Shown: piece after piece, positions 8,809 to 16,881 of the stretch
Layout of the letters: each line of letters starts with the position of its first letter
How positions within the stretch are numbered: the first letter of the stretch is position 1
Assembly: GCA_034432935.1 (NCBI GenBank)
Contig: DAOUBD010000069.1
Location: 1-50,691 of the forward strand
Length of the DNA stretch: 50,691 nucleotides
Reading direction: 5' to 3'
DNA from: DAOUAG01 sp034432935
GTDB taxonomy: Bacteria > Chloroflexota > Dehalococcoidia > SM23-28-2 > RBG-16-64-32
Made by a program: the position numbers and the translations under genes
Notes under the pieces: generated by a model
Database searches by the model: none
The model's input: only the letters and a program-made list of their open reading frames with translations
Told to the model about the DNA's origin: nothing

Positions 8809-9783
8809 ATGAAGGCGGCAGTCTATTATGAGACGGGGGCCCCGGAGGTCTTCCGGTACGAGGAAGTGCCAGACCCCGTGTGTCAGCCGGCGGGTGTCGT
8901 CATCAAGGTCCAGGCCATCAGCATCGAGGGCGGCGACACCCTTAATCGGGCCGGGGGCGAGATGCCCAGCAAGCCCCACGTCGTCGGCTACCAGTGTGCG
9001 GGGGTCGTAGAGGAAGTCGGCCCGAACGTTAACAACCGTCGCGTGGGCCAGCGGGTGGTTGCCATCATGCCCTTCGGCTCCCACGCCGAGCGGGTGGCGG
9101 TCGCGGCCGCCCAGACCTGGCCGGTGCCGGATGGCCTCAGCACGGAGGAGGCTGCCTGCGTGCCCATCGCCTTCGGAACAGCCCACGACTGCCTCTTCGA
9201 GTTCGGACACCTTCAGCCGGGCGAGACTGTCCTGATCCAGGCCGGCGCAGGTGGCGTCGGGTTGGCAGCCATCCAGCTCGCCAAGAGAGCTGGCGCTACG
9301 GTGCTGGCCACGGCATCCAGCGAGGAGAAGTTGGCCAGGCTCCAGCGGGAGTTCGGGCTGGACTACGGCATCAATTATACGAGCGAGGACTTCGTGGCCC
9401 GTACCAGGGAGATCACCGCTGGCCGGGGCGTCGATCTGGTGGTGGATTCTGTGGGCGGACGCACCCTGAGGGGCAGCCTGAAAGCCCTGGCCTACCGAGG
9501 CCGCTGCATCAGCGTCGGCAACGCTGGCCGCGAACCGGAGCGCACCATCGACGTCGGCCTTCTGAGCGAGATGAACCGCTCCCTGACGGGCGTCTTCTTC
9601 GGCGCCGAGGCCTTCATGCAGCCGCAGCGAGTGCAGGGGCTGGTGGACCGCCTCTTGCATCAGGTGGCTACGGGGGAGCTTCGGGTCGTCATAGATCGGA
9701 CCTTTCCGCTTTGCGAGGCGGCGGCTGCCCACGCCTACGTAGAGAGCCGCCGGGCCTTTGGACGCGTCCTGCTCATGCCCTAG
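8809..9783 (+). CDS. zinc-independent quinone oxidoreductase-like MDR family protein
   Basis: Medium-chain dehydrogenase/reductase of the quinone oxidoreductase branch, expected to use NADPH to reduce quinones or enoyl compounds. GroES-like N-terminal domain (residues 1-120, GYQCAGVVEEVGPNV, RVVAIMPFGSHAE) and Rossmann domain with GAGGVGLAAIQLAK. Structural zinc ligands of alcohol dehydrogenases are not visible. AAAGGAG stands just before the ATG at 8809. 324 residues is standard. The physiological substrate is unknown. It ends 47 bp before arsR, which has its own promoter. Confidence 0.85.
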   Translation: MKAAVYYETGAPEVFRYEEVPDPVCQPAGVVIKVQAISIEGGDTLNRAGGEMPSKPHVVGYQCAGVVEEVGPNVNNRRVGQRVVAIMPFGSHAERVAVAAAQTWPVPDGLSTEEAACVPIAFGTAHDCLFEFGHLQPGETVLIQAGAGGVGLAAIQLAKRAGATVLATASSEEKLARLQREFGLDYGINYTSEDFVARTREITAGRGVDLVVDSVGGRTLRGSLKALAYRGRCISVGNAGREPERTIDVGLLSEMNRSLTGVFFGAEAFMQPQRVQGLVDRLLHQVATGELRVVIDRTFPLCEAAAAHAYVESRRAFGRVLLMP

Positions 9784-9795
9784 GCAGCCCGTGTA

Positions 9796-9824
9796 TTGAC
9801 AACTCTCTATTAGGCCTCTATCAT
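9796..9824 (+). promoter_or_regulatory. arsR promoter, probably leaderless
   Basis: TTGACA (9796-9801), a 17-bp spacer and TATCAT (9819-9824) match the housekeeping consensus at 11 of 12 positions. Transcription would start near 9830-9831, directly at the arsR ATG (9831), giving an mRNA with almost no leader. Two direct copies of CTCTAT (9805-9810 and 9816-9821) stand one helical turn apart between and over the hexamers and could be ArsR contacts. Confidence 0.7.
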
Positions 9825-9830
9825 AGGTGC

Positions 9831-10184
9831 ATGATCGCCGGGCCGAAGCCGGAAACCGAGCAGCAGCCGAACCCCTGCTGCGATGTCGTTGTCCCAGAAT
9901 CGGCGCAGGGGTTGACCGGCGCCGTCGCCATCTTCAAGGCCCTCTCTGAGGAGACGCGCCTACGCATCCTGCGCACCCTCGCCTGCTACGGCGAGCTGTG
10001 TGAGTGCAACATCGTCCCTTCCTTCGGCCTCTCGCAACCCACCATCTCCTATCACCTGAAGGTCCTGCGCGATGCTGGGCTGGTCCGTTCCCGGCGCCAG
10101 GGCCAATGGGTCTACTACCGCCTGGACGCCAACGCCTTGCTGAGGGCGATCCACCATCTCGCTGAGATCCAAAATATCGAGTAG
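9831..10184 (+). CDS. arsR: ArsR family metalloregulator
   Basis: Repressor that should leave DNA on binding As(III)/Sb(III). Winged helix in residues about 28-110 (GLSQPTISYHLKVLRDAGLV is the recognition helix region). The metal site of classical ArsR is visible at the start of the DNA-binding helix as ELCEC (C57 and C59), with C52 nearby and an extra C16-C17 pair at the N-terminus. The ATG at 9831 is chosen because it sits right after the promoter -10; longer forms would start inside the previous gene. 117 residues is normal. arsM follows 22 bp later, so it is the likely regulated partner. Confidence 0.9.
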   Translation: MIAGPKPETEQQPNPCCDVVVPESAQGLTGAVAIFKALSEETRLRILRTLACYGELCECNIVPSFGLSQPTISYHLKVLRDAGLVRSRRQGQWVYYRLDANALLRAIHHLAEIQNIE

Positions 10185-10206
10185 CATCAATAAAGGAGGT
10201 CCGGCC

Positions 10207-11115
10207 ATGGCCGAAGAACCCGAGAGGATCAAGGAGGAGGTCCGCCGCAGGTACGCCGCCCGCGCCACCCAGGCGCGCCAGCGGGGCCCCTGCTGCGGAA
10301 GCGAAGAGAAGGGGCCCATCAGCTCTAACCTCTACAGCACAGACGATATCCAAGAGCTGCCCCAGGAGGCCGTGGTGGCTTCCCTCGGCTGCGGCAACCC
10401 GGTGGCCATCGCCGACTTGCGGCAGGGCGAAACCGTCCTCGACCTGGGCTCCGGCGGCGGCATCGATGTCCTCCTTTCGGCCCGCCGTGTCGGCCCCACC
10501 GGAAAGGCCTATGGCCTGGACATGACGGACGAAATGCTGGACCTCGCCCGCGAGAACGCCCGCAAGGCCGGCGTCAGCAACGTGGAGTTCCTCAAGGGGG
10601 AGATGGAAAACATCCCCCTTCCGGACACCTCCGTCGATGTAATCATCAGCAACTGCGTCATCAACCTCTCTCCCGATAAGGACGCCGTGCTCCGGGAGGC
10701 TTTCCGCGTGTTGAAACCAGGAGGCCGTCTGGCCGTTGCCGATGTTGTGACCCGCGGCCGGATTCCGCCCCAAGTACGGCGGGACCTGGAGCTGTGGGCT
10801 GGCTGCATAGCCGGGGCCTTGTCCGTGCAGGAGTACACTGAGAAGCTCCGTGCCGCTGGATTCCACGAAATTCAGATCGACGTGTTCCGGGAGTATTCGG
10901 CTGCAGACGCCAAGGCGGCAGGCCTTGAAGACCTGCTGCGCCAGGCCGGAAGGGAGGACGCCGATCCAATCGGCATCGCCAGTGCGGTGATCCGCGCGTC
11001 GAGACCCGGCGGCAGGGAGTCGCGCGCGCCCTACGCTGCGCCGAGTGCTGCCGGGGAGCCGCTGCCGGTCGTCAGCTCGCCAGGGCACGGTTGCACCCCC
11101 GGCACCTGCTGTTAA
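10207..11115 (+). CDS. arsM: arsenite S-adenosylmethionine methyltransferase
   Basis: Methylates As(III) to mono-, di- and trimethylarsenicals using SAM. The SAM-binding motif VLDLGSGGGIDVLLSA and NLSPDKDAVLREAFRVLKPGG are clear. The arsenic-binding cysteines are all present: C62 (LGCGNP), C150 (SNCVINL) and C200 (AGCIAG), with an N-terminal CC pair (C29-C30) in place of the fourth. The spacing C150-C200 equals that of characterised ArsM. A tail of about 35 residues ends in GCTPGTCC, adding three cysteines. AAGGAGG precedes the ATG, and arsR lies 22 bp upstream in the same operon. Confidence 0.94.
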   Translation: MAEEPERIKEEVRRRYAARATQARQRGPCCGSEEKGPISSNLYSTDDIQELPQEAVVASLGCGNPVAIADLRQGETVLDLGSGGGIDVLLSARRVGPTGKAYGLDMTDEMLDLARENARKAGVSNVEFLKGEMENIPLPDTSVDVIISNCVINLSPDKDAVLREAFRVLKPGGRLAVADVVTRGRIPPQVRRDLELWAGCIAGALSVQEYTEKLRAAGFHEIQIDVFREYSAADAKAAGLEDLLRQAGREDADPIGIASAVIRASRPGGRESRAPYAAPSAAGEPLPVVSSPGHGCTPGTCC

Positions 11116-11203
11116 TGGCAGGAGGGGCACGCCGGCCCAAGAGGTGGGTCAAAACCCCACAGTGCTCTGGGGGACTGCCCTACTTACTCTCGGGCTGACC
11201 CGC

Positions 11204-11223
11204 GTCACAATCAAAGGCGTGAC
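11204..11223. repeat. GTCAC-N10-GTGAC dyad upstream of molybdoenzyme
   Basis: A perfect 5-bp inverted repeat with a 10-bp centre lies about 40 bp before the molybdoenzyme start, in the 149-bp gap after arsM. It could be an operator for a dimeric regulator, but the arms are short and chance is possible. Confidence 0.3.
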
Positions 11224-11264
11224 AGACTGCCGGCCTTACCTAGAGCCCCATAGGAGGTGAGTCG

Positions 11265-14072
11265 ATGCCCCGGTCCATGAAGGCTCTTTCCGCATCTCGC
11301 GGCGCCCCCTCCAGGGCGCCATACCGCTCGTGGGAGGACGTCTACCGCCAGGAATGGAGATGGGACCGTGTGGCCTGGGTCAGTCACTGCATCAACTGCT
11401 ACCCCGGCAACTGCCAGTACCGCCTATACATTCGCGACGGCGTCGCCGCCTGGGAGGAGCAGGCCGGCACGTATCCGGTGATCGAACCGGGCGTGCCTGA
11501 CATGAACCCCATGGGCTGCCAGAAGGGAAGTCAATGGTCGGAGATGCTCCGCAGCCCCGAGCGAGTAATATACCCCCTGAAGCGGGTTGGGAAGCGCGGG
11601 GGCGGCCGCTGGAAGAGGGTCTCCTGGGACGACGCCCTCACTGAGATCGCGGATGCCGTCATCGATGCCATTCAAGAGTCGGGGCCGGAGTCCGTCCTCC
11701 AGATCGCAACGCCCAACGAGGGCGGCCTTATGGCAGGGATGCTCTTCGGCCGCATCATCGAGGCGCTGGGCGGGACCGTTACCGACGTCAACGCCGATAT
11801 CAACGACTTTAACCCCGGCATCTACATGACCTTCGGCAAGGTGAACCTCGCTGCCAGCGTGGACGACTGGTTCCACGCCGGTCTAACCCTGGTCTGGCAC
11901 CGCAACCCTGTGTACACCTCCATCCCGTGGTATCACTATGTGCTGGAGTCCCGCTACAAGGGCAGTGAGGTGGTCGTCATCGCCCCGGACTTCAGCCCCT
12001 CCGCCGTCCACGCCGACTTCTTCGTGCCTGTCGACCCCGGCAGCGATGCCGCCCTCGCCCTGGGCATGTGCCGCGTGATCATCGACGAGGGGCTCTACAA
12101 CCGGAGGTTCGTCCAGGAACAGACGGACCTGCCGCTGCTCGTGCGGAGGGATACGGGGCGCTTTCTGCGCCAGACGGAGGTGGCCGGCCAGGGGCGCGAC
12201 GACCAGTTCTACGTCTACGACAGCAAGAGCCAGAGGATCGTCGAAGCTCCTCGCGGATCGCTGGATCTGGGCGACATCGAACCGGCCCTAGAGGGTTCCT
12301 TGGCAGCGACCCTCGCCGACGGCAGCGAGGTCCCCGTCGCGCCCGTATTCCAACTCCTGCGCGAGGGACTGAGGGATTACGCGCCGGAGCAGGCCGGGGC
12401 GCTTTGCGGCGTGAGCCCGGACGTTATCCGCGCCCTCGCCCGCAAGGTGGCCGCCAAGCGCACGAACATCCTCCTCGGCTTCAACGCTGGGAAGTACTAC
12501 CACGGCGACCTCATCGAGCGCTCCATGTGCCTTCTCCTGGCCCTCACCGGCAATTGGGGCCGCAAGGGCACCGGGGTCCGCAGTTGGTCGGTAGGCATGT
12601 TCGATGGCGCCTACCTCTTCTCCATGAAGACGAAGCCCGGCACGGACGAGATCAAGAACGTGCTGAACATGCGCAACATGATGACCCAGGCCGTCCGTGC
12701 CCAAGACCCCGCGGCCACCGACGAGATCGCCAGCATCGAGATGATGCGCATGGCCGCGCCTATGGGCGTGACGGTGCCGCCAGCGTTCCTCTGGTACTAC
12801 CATGTGGGCCACCGCGACCGCTGGAACAACCCTTCATGGAACGATCCAGCCATGGGCGATAGCTTCGATGGGCGCCTTCAGGAAGCCCTCAACAAGGGTT
12901 GGTGGCGCGGCCTCGACCGGCCGGGGCCCGATCGTCCGCCCCGGGTCCTCTTCGAAATCGGAGGCAACCTGATGCGCCGGGTTCGCGGCGGCCAGAAGCT
13001 GCTCCTGCAAAACTTATGGCCCAAGCTGAAGATGGTTGTTTCCATGGACTGGAGGCTGCACAGCACGGGCATGCTCTCAGATATCGTCCTGCCCGTTGCC
13101 CTGAGCTACGAGAAGCTCACCTTCCACATCCCGACGCCCGATATCCTTACCCTAACTTTATCGGACGCTGCTGTGGCCCCGCCTGGGGAGGCCAAGCCCG
13201 AATGGGAGATCTTTTACCTCCTCGCCAAGAAGATCGAAGAACGTGCCCAGGCCCGGGGCTTCGTGGAGTATAAGGACGCCCGCGGCGCGCCCCACCGGCT
13301 GGACAACCTCGTCAGCGTCTATACCCTGGGTGACGCCATCGACAGCCCCGAGGCGCTAGCCCGGGAGTGGGTGGCCGATACCGCTGCCCTGGGCAACCTA
13401 CCAGCGGATACGTCTCTGGACACTCTTCGCCAGAAGGGCAACGTCAGGTTCGTCAACTGGGGCGTCGTGCCCTTTGCCGTAGCCCAGGCCGCAGACCTGG
13501 AGCCCCACAGTACCCACAACCCACTGCGCCACCACACAGAAAAGAAGCTGCCGTACCCCACCCTCACCCGCCGCGCCCAGTTCTACATCGACCACGAATG
13601 GTTCTTACAGGCTGGGGAACAGATCCCCGTCCATAAGCCGAACCCCCGCCAGGGAGGCGATTACCCCCTGGTCATGACCAGCGGTCACTCTCGATGGACT
13701 GTGCACTCTACCAACGTGGTCAACCGGAAGATGCTGGAAACGCACCAGGGCCGTCCTACGGTCTTGCTTAGTCCTGAGGACGCCCACTCCCGCGGCATCC
13801 GGGACGGCGATCAGGTGCGCGTTTTCAATGACGTCAACAGCTTCAAGCTGAGGGCCAAGGTGTCGCCGTCCATACGGCCGGGCCAGGTGGTGGTGTACAA
13901 CGGGTGGGAGCCCTACCAGTTCGAGGGCTGGCAAGACCCGGCCTCAGCCGAGCCTGGCATGGTCAAGTGGCTGCACCTGGCCGGCGGCTACGGACACCTT
14001 CGCTACTGGCTCATGCAGTGCCAACCCGTGCCCGCCGACCGGGGTATCCGCGTCGATGTAGAGAAGGCGTAG
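11265..14072 (+). CDS. molybdopterin oxidoreductase catalytic subunit, NarG/ethylbenzene-dehydrogenase type, orphan
   Basis: 935-residue Mo-bis-MGD enzyme of the type II DMSO reductase group. The N-terminal Fe-S site has H41-x3-C45-x4-C50-x34-C85 (SHCINCYPGNC ... MGCQKG), like the His/Cys site of NarG except for one extra residue between the second and third ligands; C42 is an alternative ligand. The block ADINDFNPG (around D178-D181) is where the Mo-binding Asp of this group is expected. The C-terminal cofactor domain (TSGHSRWTVHS, HSRGIRDGDQVRVFND) is intact. No twin-arginine signal is seen, so it may be cytoplasmic. No Fe-S beta or haem gamma subunit lies nearby. Substrate unknown: hydrocarbon or terpene hydroxylation or an oxyanion are options. 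It starts 149 bp after arsM, preceded by AGGAGGTGAG. Confidence 0.85.
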   Translation: MPRSMKALSASRGAPSRAPYRSWEDVYRQEWRWDRVAWVSHCINCYPGNCQYRLYIRDGVAAWEEQAGTYPVIEPGVPDMNPMGCQKGSQWSEMLRSPERVIYPLKRVGKRGGGRWKRVSWDDALTEIADAVIDAIQESGPESVLQIATPNEGGLMAGMLFGRIIEALGGTVTDVNADINDFNPGIYMTFGKVNLAASVDDWFHAGLTLVWHRNPVYTSIPWYHYVLESRYKGSEVVVIAPDFSPSAVHADFFVPVDPGSDAALALGMCRVIIDEGLYNRRFVQEQTDLPLLVRRDTGRFLRQTEVAGQGRDDQFYVYDSKSQRIVEAPRGSLDLGDIEPALEGSLAATLADGSEVPVAPVFQLLREGLRDYAPEQAGALCGVSPDVIRALARKVAAKRTNILLGFNAGKYYHGDLIERSMCLLLALTGNWGRKGTGVRSWSVGMFDGAYLFSMKTKPGTDEIKNVLNMRNMMTQAVRAQDPAATDEIASIEMMRMAAPMGVTVPPAFLWYYHVGHRDRWNNPSWNDPAMGDSFDGRLQEALNKGWWRGLDRPGPDRPPRVLFEIGGNLMRRVRGGQKLLLQNLWPKLKMVVSMDWRLHSTGMLSDIVLPVALSYEKLTFHIPTPDILTLTLSDAAVAPPGEAKPEWEIFYLLAKKIEERAQARGFVEYKDARGAPHRLDNLVSVYTLGDAIDSPEALAREWVADTAALGNLPADTSLDTLRQKGNVRFVNWGVVPFAVAQAADLEPHSTHNPLRHHTEKKLPYPTLTRRAQFYIDHEWFLQAGEQIPVHKPNPRQGGDYPLVMTSGHSRWTVHSTNVVNRKMLETHQGRPTVLLSPEDAHSRGIRDGDQVRVFNDVNSFKLRAKVSPSIRPGQVVVYNGWEPYQFEGWQDPASAEPGMVKWLHLAGGYGHLRYWLMQCQPVPADRGIRVDVEKA

Positions 14073-14078
14073 GCCAGA

Positions 14079-14097
14079 GCAGGCGGGTTGGGCCTGC
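14079..14097. terminator. weak hairpin between convergent genes
   Basis: GCAGGC and GCCTGC (6-bp stem, 7-nt loop) lie in the 33-bp gap between the convergent molybdoenzyme and acyl-CoA ligase genes. There is no T-run, so termination is only suggested. Confidence 0.3.
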
Positions 14098-14105
14098 GCC
14101 GGGCG

Positions 14106-15668
14106 CTAGGCCGACTCGGCTGCCTTCGCCCGCTCGCGCTCGATGAGCTCGCGCCGTAGTATCTTGCCGGACAGGCTCTTGGGGATAGCTTCTACGAACT
14201 CGATCTCTCGAACCTTCTTGTAAGGAGCCACACGCTCCTCCACAAAGCGCATGATCTCCCCAGCACTTGCGCTTTGGCCTGGCCGGAGCACAACAAAAGC
14301 CTTCGGTATCTCGCCAGACTCCGTCTCCCGCTTGGGTATGACGGCCGCATCCAATATGGCCGGGTGCTCCAAGAGGACAGCCTCCAGCTCGGCAGGGGCG
14401 ACCTGGTAGCCCTTGTACTTGATCATCTCCTTCTTGCGGTCCAGGATCGTGACATAACCCTCTTCGTCGCAGGATACGATGTCGCCGGTCCGGATCCAGC
14501 CAGGCTCCGGCAGCGTCTCGGCCGTCTCCTGTGGCCGTTGCCAGTAGCCGAGCATGACCTGCGGCCCGTAGGTCATCAGCTCACCCACTTCGCCGGGGCC
14601 CAGCTCGCGCCCGTCGTCCAGCGACACCACCTTCTGGACTGTGTCGGCCACTGGTGGCCCAACCGTCGTCTCCTTTATGCGGTGCAGAGGGTTGACGTTG
14701 GTAACGGGGCTTGTCTCCGTCATCCCGTAGCCCTGGAGCACCGTGCAGCCCATCGCTTTGGACGCTGCCCGGGCCACCTCCAACGGTAGCGGGGCAGCGC
14801 CGCTCATGATGAACTGGAGACTGGACTTATCGTACTTCCCTACGTCTGAGAAGTTGGCCAAAGCCAAAAGCGCTGGCGGGACAGCGAACAGGTTTGTCAC
14901 CTTGTGCCGCTGGATGAGATCGAGGCACAAAGCCGGGTCAAAGCGGGCCATCACCACCTGGGTCGCTCCGATGGCGAATCCCGAGGCCATCAGCACGACC
15001 ATTCCGTAAATGTGAAAAAACGGCAGGAAGTCCAGCAGCACGCTGTAGCTACTGGTCAGGCCAACGCTACCCAACTGCCGCACGTTGGACGTCAGGTTGA
15101 AGTGACTTAACATAACTCCCTTGGGCAGGCCCGTTGTGCCGCTGGAGTAGGGCAGGGCAGCCAAATCCACCTTGGGATCGATGCTCACCGGATGGGGTTC
15201 CGGCGGGGCCTCGGCGGAAAGGGCCCACACGTCTTCGATGGCGAACACGTGCTGGAGACGGGGAAGGTGCTCCTTGGCGGCGTTGGCTACCGGCACCAGG
15301 GGAGTCGTGGCGAAAATTGCGGCTGCGCCGCAGTCCTCCAGTTGGTGCACCACCTCGCGTTCCTTGTAGAGGGGGTTGAGGGTGGTTACGGTACCGCCGG
15401 CGAAGAGGGTGCCGTAAAAAGCCACGAAGTACTCTGGGGAGTTGGCGGAGAGGATCGCTACTCGATCGCCCTTCTGGATGCCCCGGTCTTGTAACAGGCG
15501 GCCCAAGCGTTTCGCGGCTTCCCATGTTCGGCCGAAGGTGTGAACCTGCCCCTCCGCCGAAATGAAGGCTGGCTTATCCCAGAAGCGCTTCGCTGATGGC
15601 TCCAGGAAGGCGGTGAGAGGCACCTGGGGATAGGGCTCTAGACTTAGCCACGGACTGTAGAAGAGCAT
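14106..15668 (-). CDS. long-chain fatty acid / 4-coumarate-type acyl-CoA ligase (AMP-binding)
   Basis: Activates a carboxylic acid to its CoA thioester through an acyl-adenylate. ANL-family motifs are complete: the P-loop YSSGTTGLPKGVMLSH, YGMTETSPVT, the hinge RTGDIVSCDEEGYVTILDRKKEMIKYKGYQV, and the C-terminal catalytic lysine in PKSLSGKILRREL. 520 residues fits the 4-coumarate/medium-to-long-chain ligase group; the acid cannot be named from sequence. The gene starts at an ATG with AAGGAT upstream, 11 bp after the flavodoxin-like gene, and is its operon partner. Confidence 0.92.
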   Translation of the reverse strand: MLFYSPWLSLEPYPQVPLTAFLEPSAKRFWDKPAFISAEGQVHTFGRTWEAAKRLGRLLQDRGIQKGDRVAILSANSPEYFVAFYGTLFAGGTVTTLNPLYKEREVVHQLEDCGAAAIFATTPLVPVANAAKEHLPRLQHVFAIEDVWALSAEAPPEPHPVSIDPKVDLAALPYSSGTTGLPKGVMLSHFNLTSNVRQLGSVGLTSSYSVLLDFLPFFHIYGMVVLMASGFAIGATQVVMARFDPALCLDLIQRHKVTNLFAVPPALLALANFSDVGKYDKSSLQFIMSGAAPLPLEVARAASKAMGCTVLQGYGMTETSPVTNVNPLHRIKETTVGPPVADTVQKVVSLDDGRELGPGEVGELMTYGPQVMLGYWQRPQETAETLPEPGWIRTGDIVSCDEEGYVTILDRKKEMIKYKGYQVAPAELEAVLLEHPAILDAAVIPKRETESGEIPKAFVVLRPGQSASAGEIMRFVEERVAPYKKVREIEFVEAIPKSLSGKILRRELIERERAKAAESA

Positions 15669-15679
15669 GCTTATCCTTT

Positions 15680-16192
15680 CTAGCCCGGAGCCCCGGACAG
15701 CCGCGCCGCTAGCTCAGCGACGCGGCGGCCAAGGGCGCGGGCTTGTTCCCGATCGTCTTCCGTCACCTCACCATGGGCTGTCGCCCCGTAGTACGACCCC
15801 GATTTCCGCATGCGCTCCGACCACGGCAAGCCGACGACGATGACGCCGTTGGCCAACAGAAAGTGCAGAAGCTGGAGAAGGGTGGCCTCGGTTCCGGCGG
15901 AACGGGACCAGCCCGCCGCGAAAACGGCTCCCACCTTGCCTACCAGCGCCCCGTCTTCCCAGAGCCTCCAGGCGTGGTCCAGCCACGACTTGAGCTTGCC
16001 CGTAACGCCGCTATAGTTCGGCGACCCGATAATGAGGGCGTGACAGTTGGCCAGCTCCTCCGGCGGCGTCTCCTCGGCACGACAGTAGCGGAGATCTACT
16101 CCATCCACGCTGCGGACCCCCTCGGCCACCGACTCGGCCAACTGCTCCGTGAGGCCGCCTCTGGAATCGAAGACGATCAGGACAGTCGCCAC
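15680..16192 (-). CDS. flavodoxin/WrbA-like FMN protein
   Basis: 170-residue flavodoxin-fold protein, probably an NAD(P)H:quinone reductase or FMN-dependent electron carrier. The FMN phosphate loop (FDSRGGLTEQLA) is at the N-terminus, and the isoalloxazine loops IIGSPNYSGVTGKLKSWLD and FAAGWSRSAGTEATL follow as in WrbA. The start is GTG. It sits between an unknown zinc-ribbon gene and the acyl-CoA ligase on the same strand. Confidence 0.82.
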   Translation of the reverse strand: MATVLIVFDSRGGLTEQLAESVAEGVRSVDGVDLRYCRAEETPPEELANCHALIIGSPNYSGVTGKLKSWLDHAWRLWEDGALVGKVGAVFAAGWSRSAGTEATLLQLLHFLLANGVIVVGLPWSERMRKSGSYYGATAHGEVTEDDREQARALGRRVAELAARLSGAPG

Positions 16193-16259
16193 GGTCCCTA
16201 GGCTGTCGTAAGCCCGCGCCCGTAGGGAGCGCCGGGCCCGGCCCCCAGCAAGGCGGGCA

Positions 16260-16805
16260 TCAGTCCCCTAGGAGCGTCGAATAGCCCAAGGCCACGACGT
16301 CCTCCACATATTCGGACCGCCAGCCCGGGTTGGGGATGGGCAGATGATGCTCTCGAAACCATTGGTGGATCTTGAGGTACTGTTCTTCTAGATAGTGCCG
16401 CCAACTGTTCTCTTCTTCGAACAGGTCCGGGTCAACCTCTTCGAGGCGCTTGTCCATCTCTTCGGGGTCGATGTCCAGGTCTTCGCGCCAGTAGTCCGCC
16501 AGGTAGTCGAGGGTCTCCTCGAGGTTGCGGCGGCACTCGTCGAAGAGGGCGTGCATGAAGCCCTCTTCGTTCACGGGGCGGCCCCGCAAACGCACCGCGG
16601 CAGCGCAGGTCTCACACAGGAGAACGAACTTCCGGGCATCACAGTTCTCGCGCTTGGAGCAGCCTTCGCACAGCGGCGCCCACTCTGATGCTTCGGGAAG
16701 ACGAAGGTAGCCGACGTACACCTCGTCCGTCAGCGTGCCGCAGCGCGGGCAAGATAGCTTTTTGGCCAGGATGTCGTTGATGGCCCGCTGCCAATCTATC
16801 TGCAT
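16260..16805 (-). CDS. unknown protein with two zinc-ribbon-like Cys clusters
   Basis: I do not recognise this 181-residue protein. The N-terminal half carries CPRC, then CEGCSKRENC and CETC, which look like one or two zinc ribbons (residues about 19-70). The C-terminal half is rich in Asp, Glu, Trp and Tyr (ESLDYL-like helices, DPDLFEEENSWRHYLEEQ) and is probably helical. The ATG is preceded by GGAAGGAACG and by a near-consensus promoter, so it is a real, expressed gene. It leads a probable transcript with the flavodoxin-like and ligase genes (67-bp gap). The cysteines could bind Zn and nucleic acid, but no function is claimed. Confidence 0.75.
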   Translation of the reverse strand: MQIDWQRAINDILAKKLSCPRCGTLTDEVYVGYLRLPEASEWAPLCEGCSKRENCDARKFVLLCETCAAAVRLRGRPVNEEGFMHALFDECRRNLEETLDYLADYWREDLDIDPEEMDKRLEEVDPDLFEEENSWRHYLEEQYLKIHQWFREHHLPIPNPGWRSEYVEDVVALGYSTLLGD

Positions 16806-16853
16806 ATCGTTCCTTCCGAAGGTGAGAGGCGGTTATGTCCTCCGGCACGATAC

Positions 16854-16881
16854 ATCATAGGGCTTTTTCCCGGGGTGTCAA
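16854..16881 (-). promoter_or_regulatory. promoter for the zinc-ribbon / flavodoxin / ligase genes
   Basis: On the minus strand TTGACA (16881-16876), a 16-bp spacer and TATGAT (16859-16854) lie about 50 bp before the zinc-ribbon gene start. The -35 overlaps the stop codon of the upstream PTPS-family gene. Confidence 0.65.

Noticed and set aside
8323..9732. 469-codon open frame on the minus strand across hflX and the quinone oxidoreductase gene
   Set aside because: It is antisense to two clearly conserved genes, shows no family motif, and has the composition expected of the opposite strand in a GC-rich genome.
9934..11130. 398-codon minus-strand frame over arsR-arsM
   Set aside because: Antisense shadow; arsR and arsM have complete motifs, ribosome binding sites and a promoter, the shadow has none.
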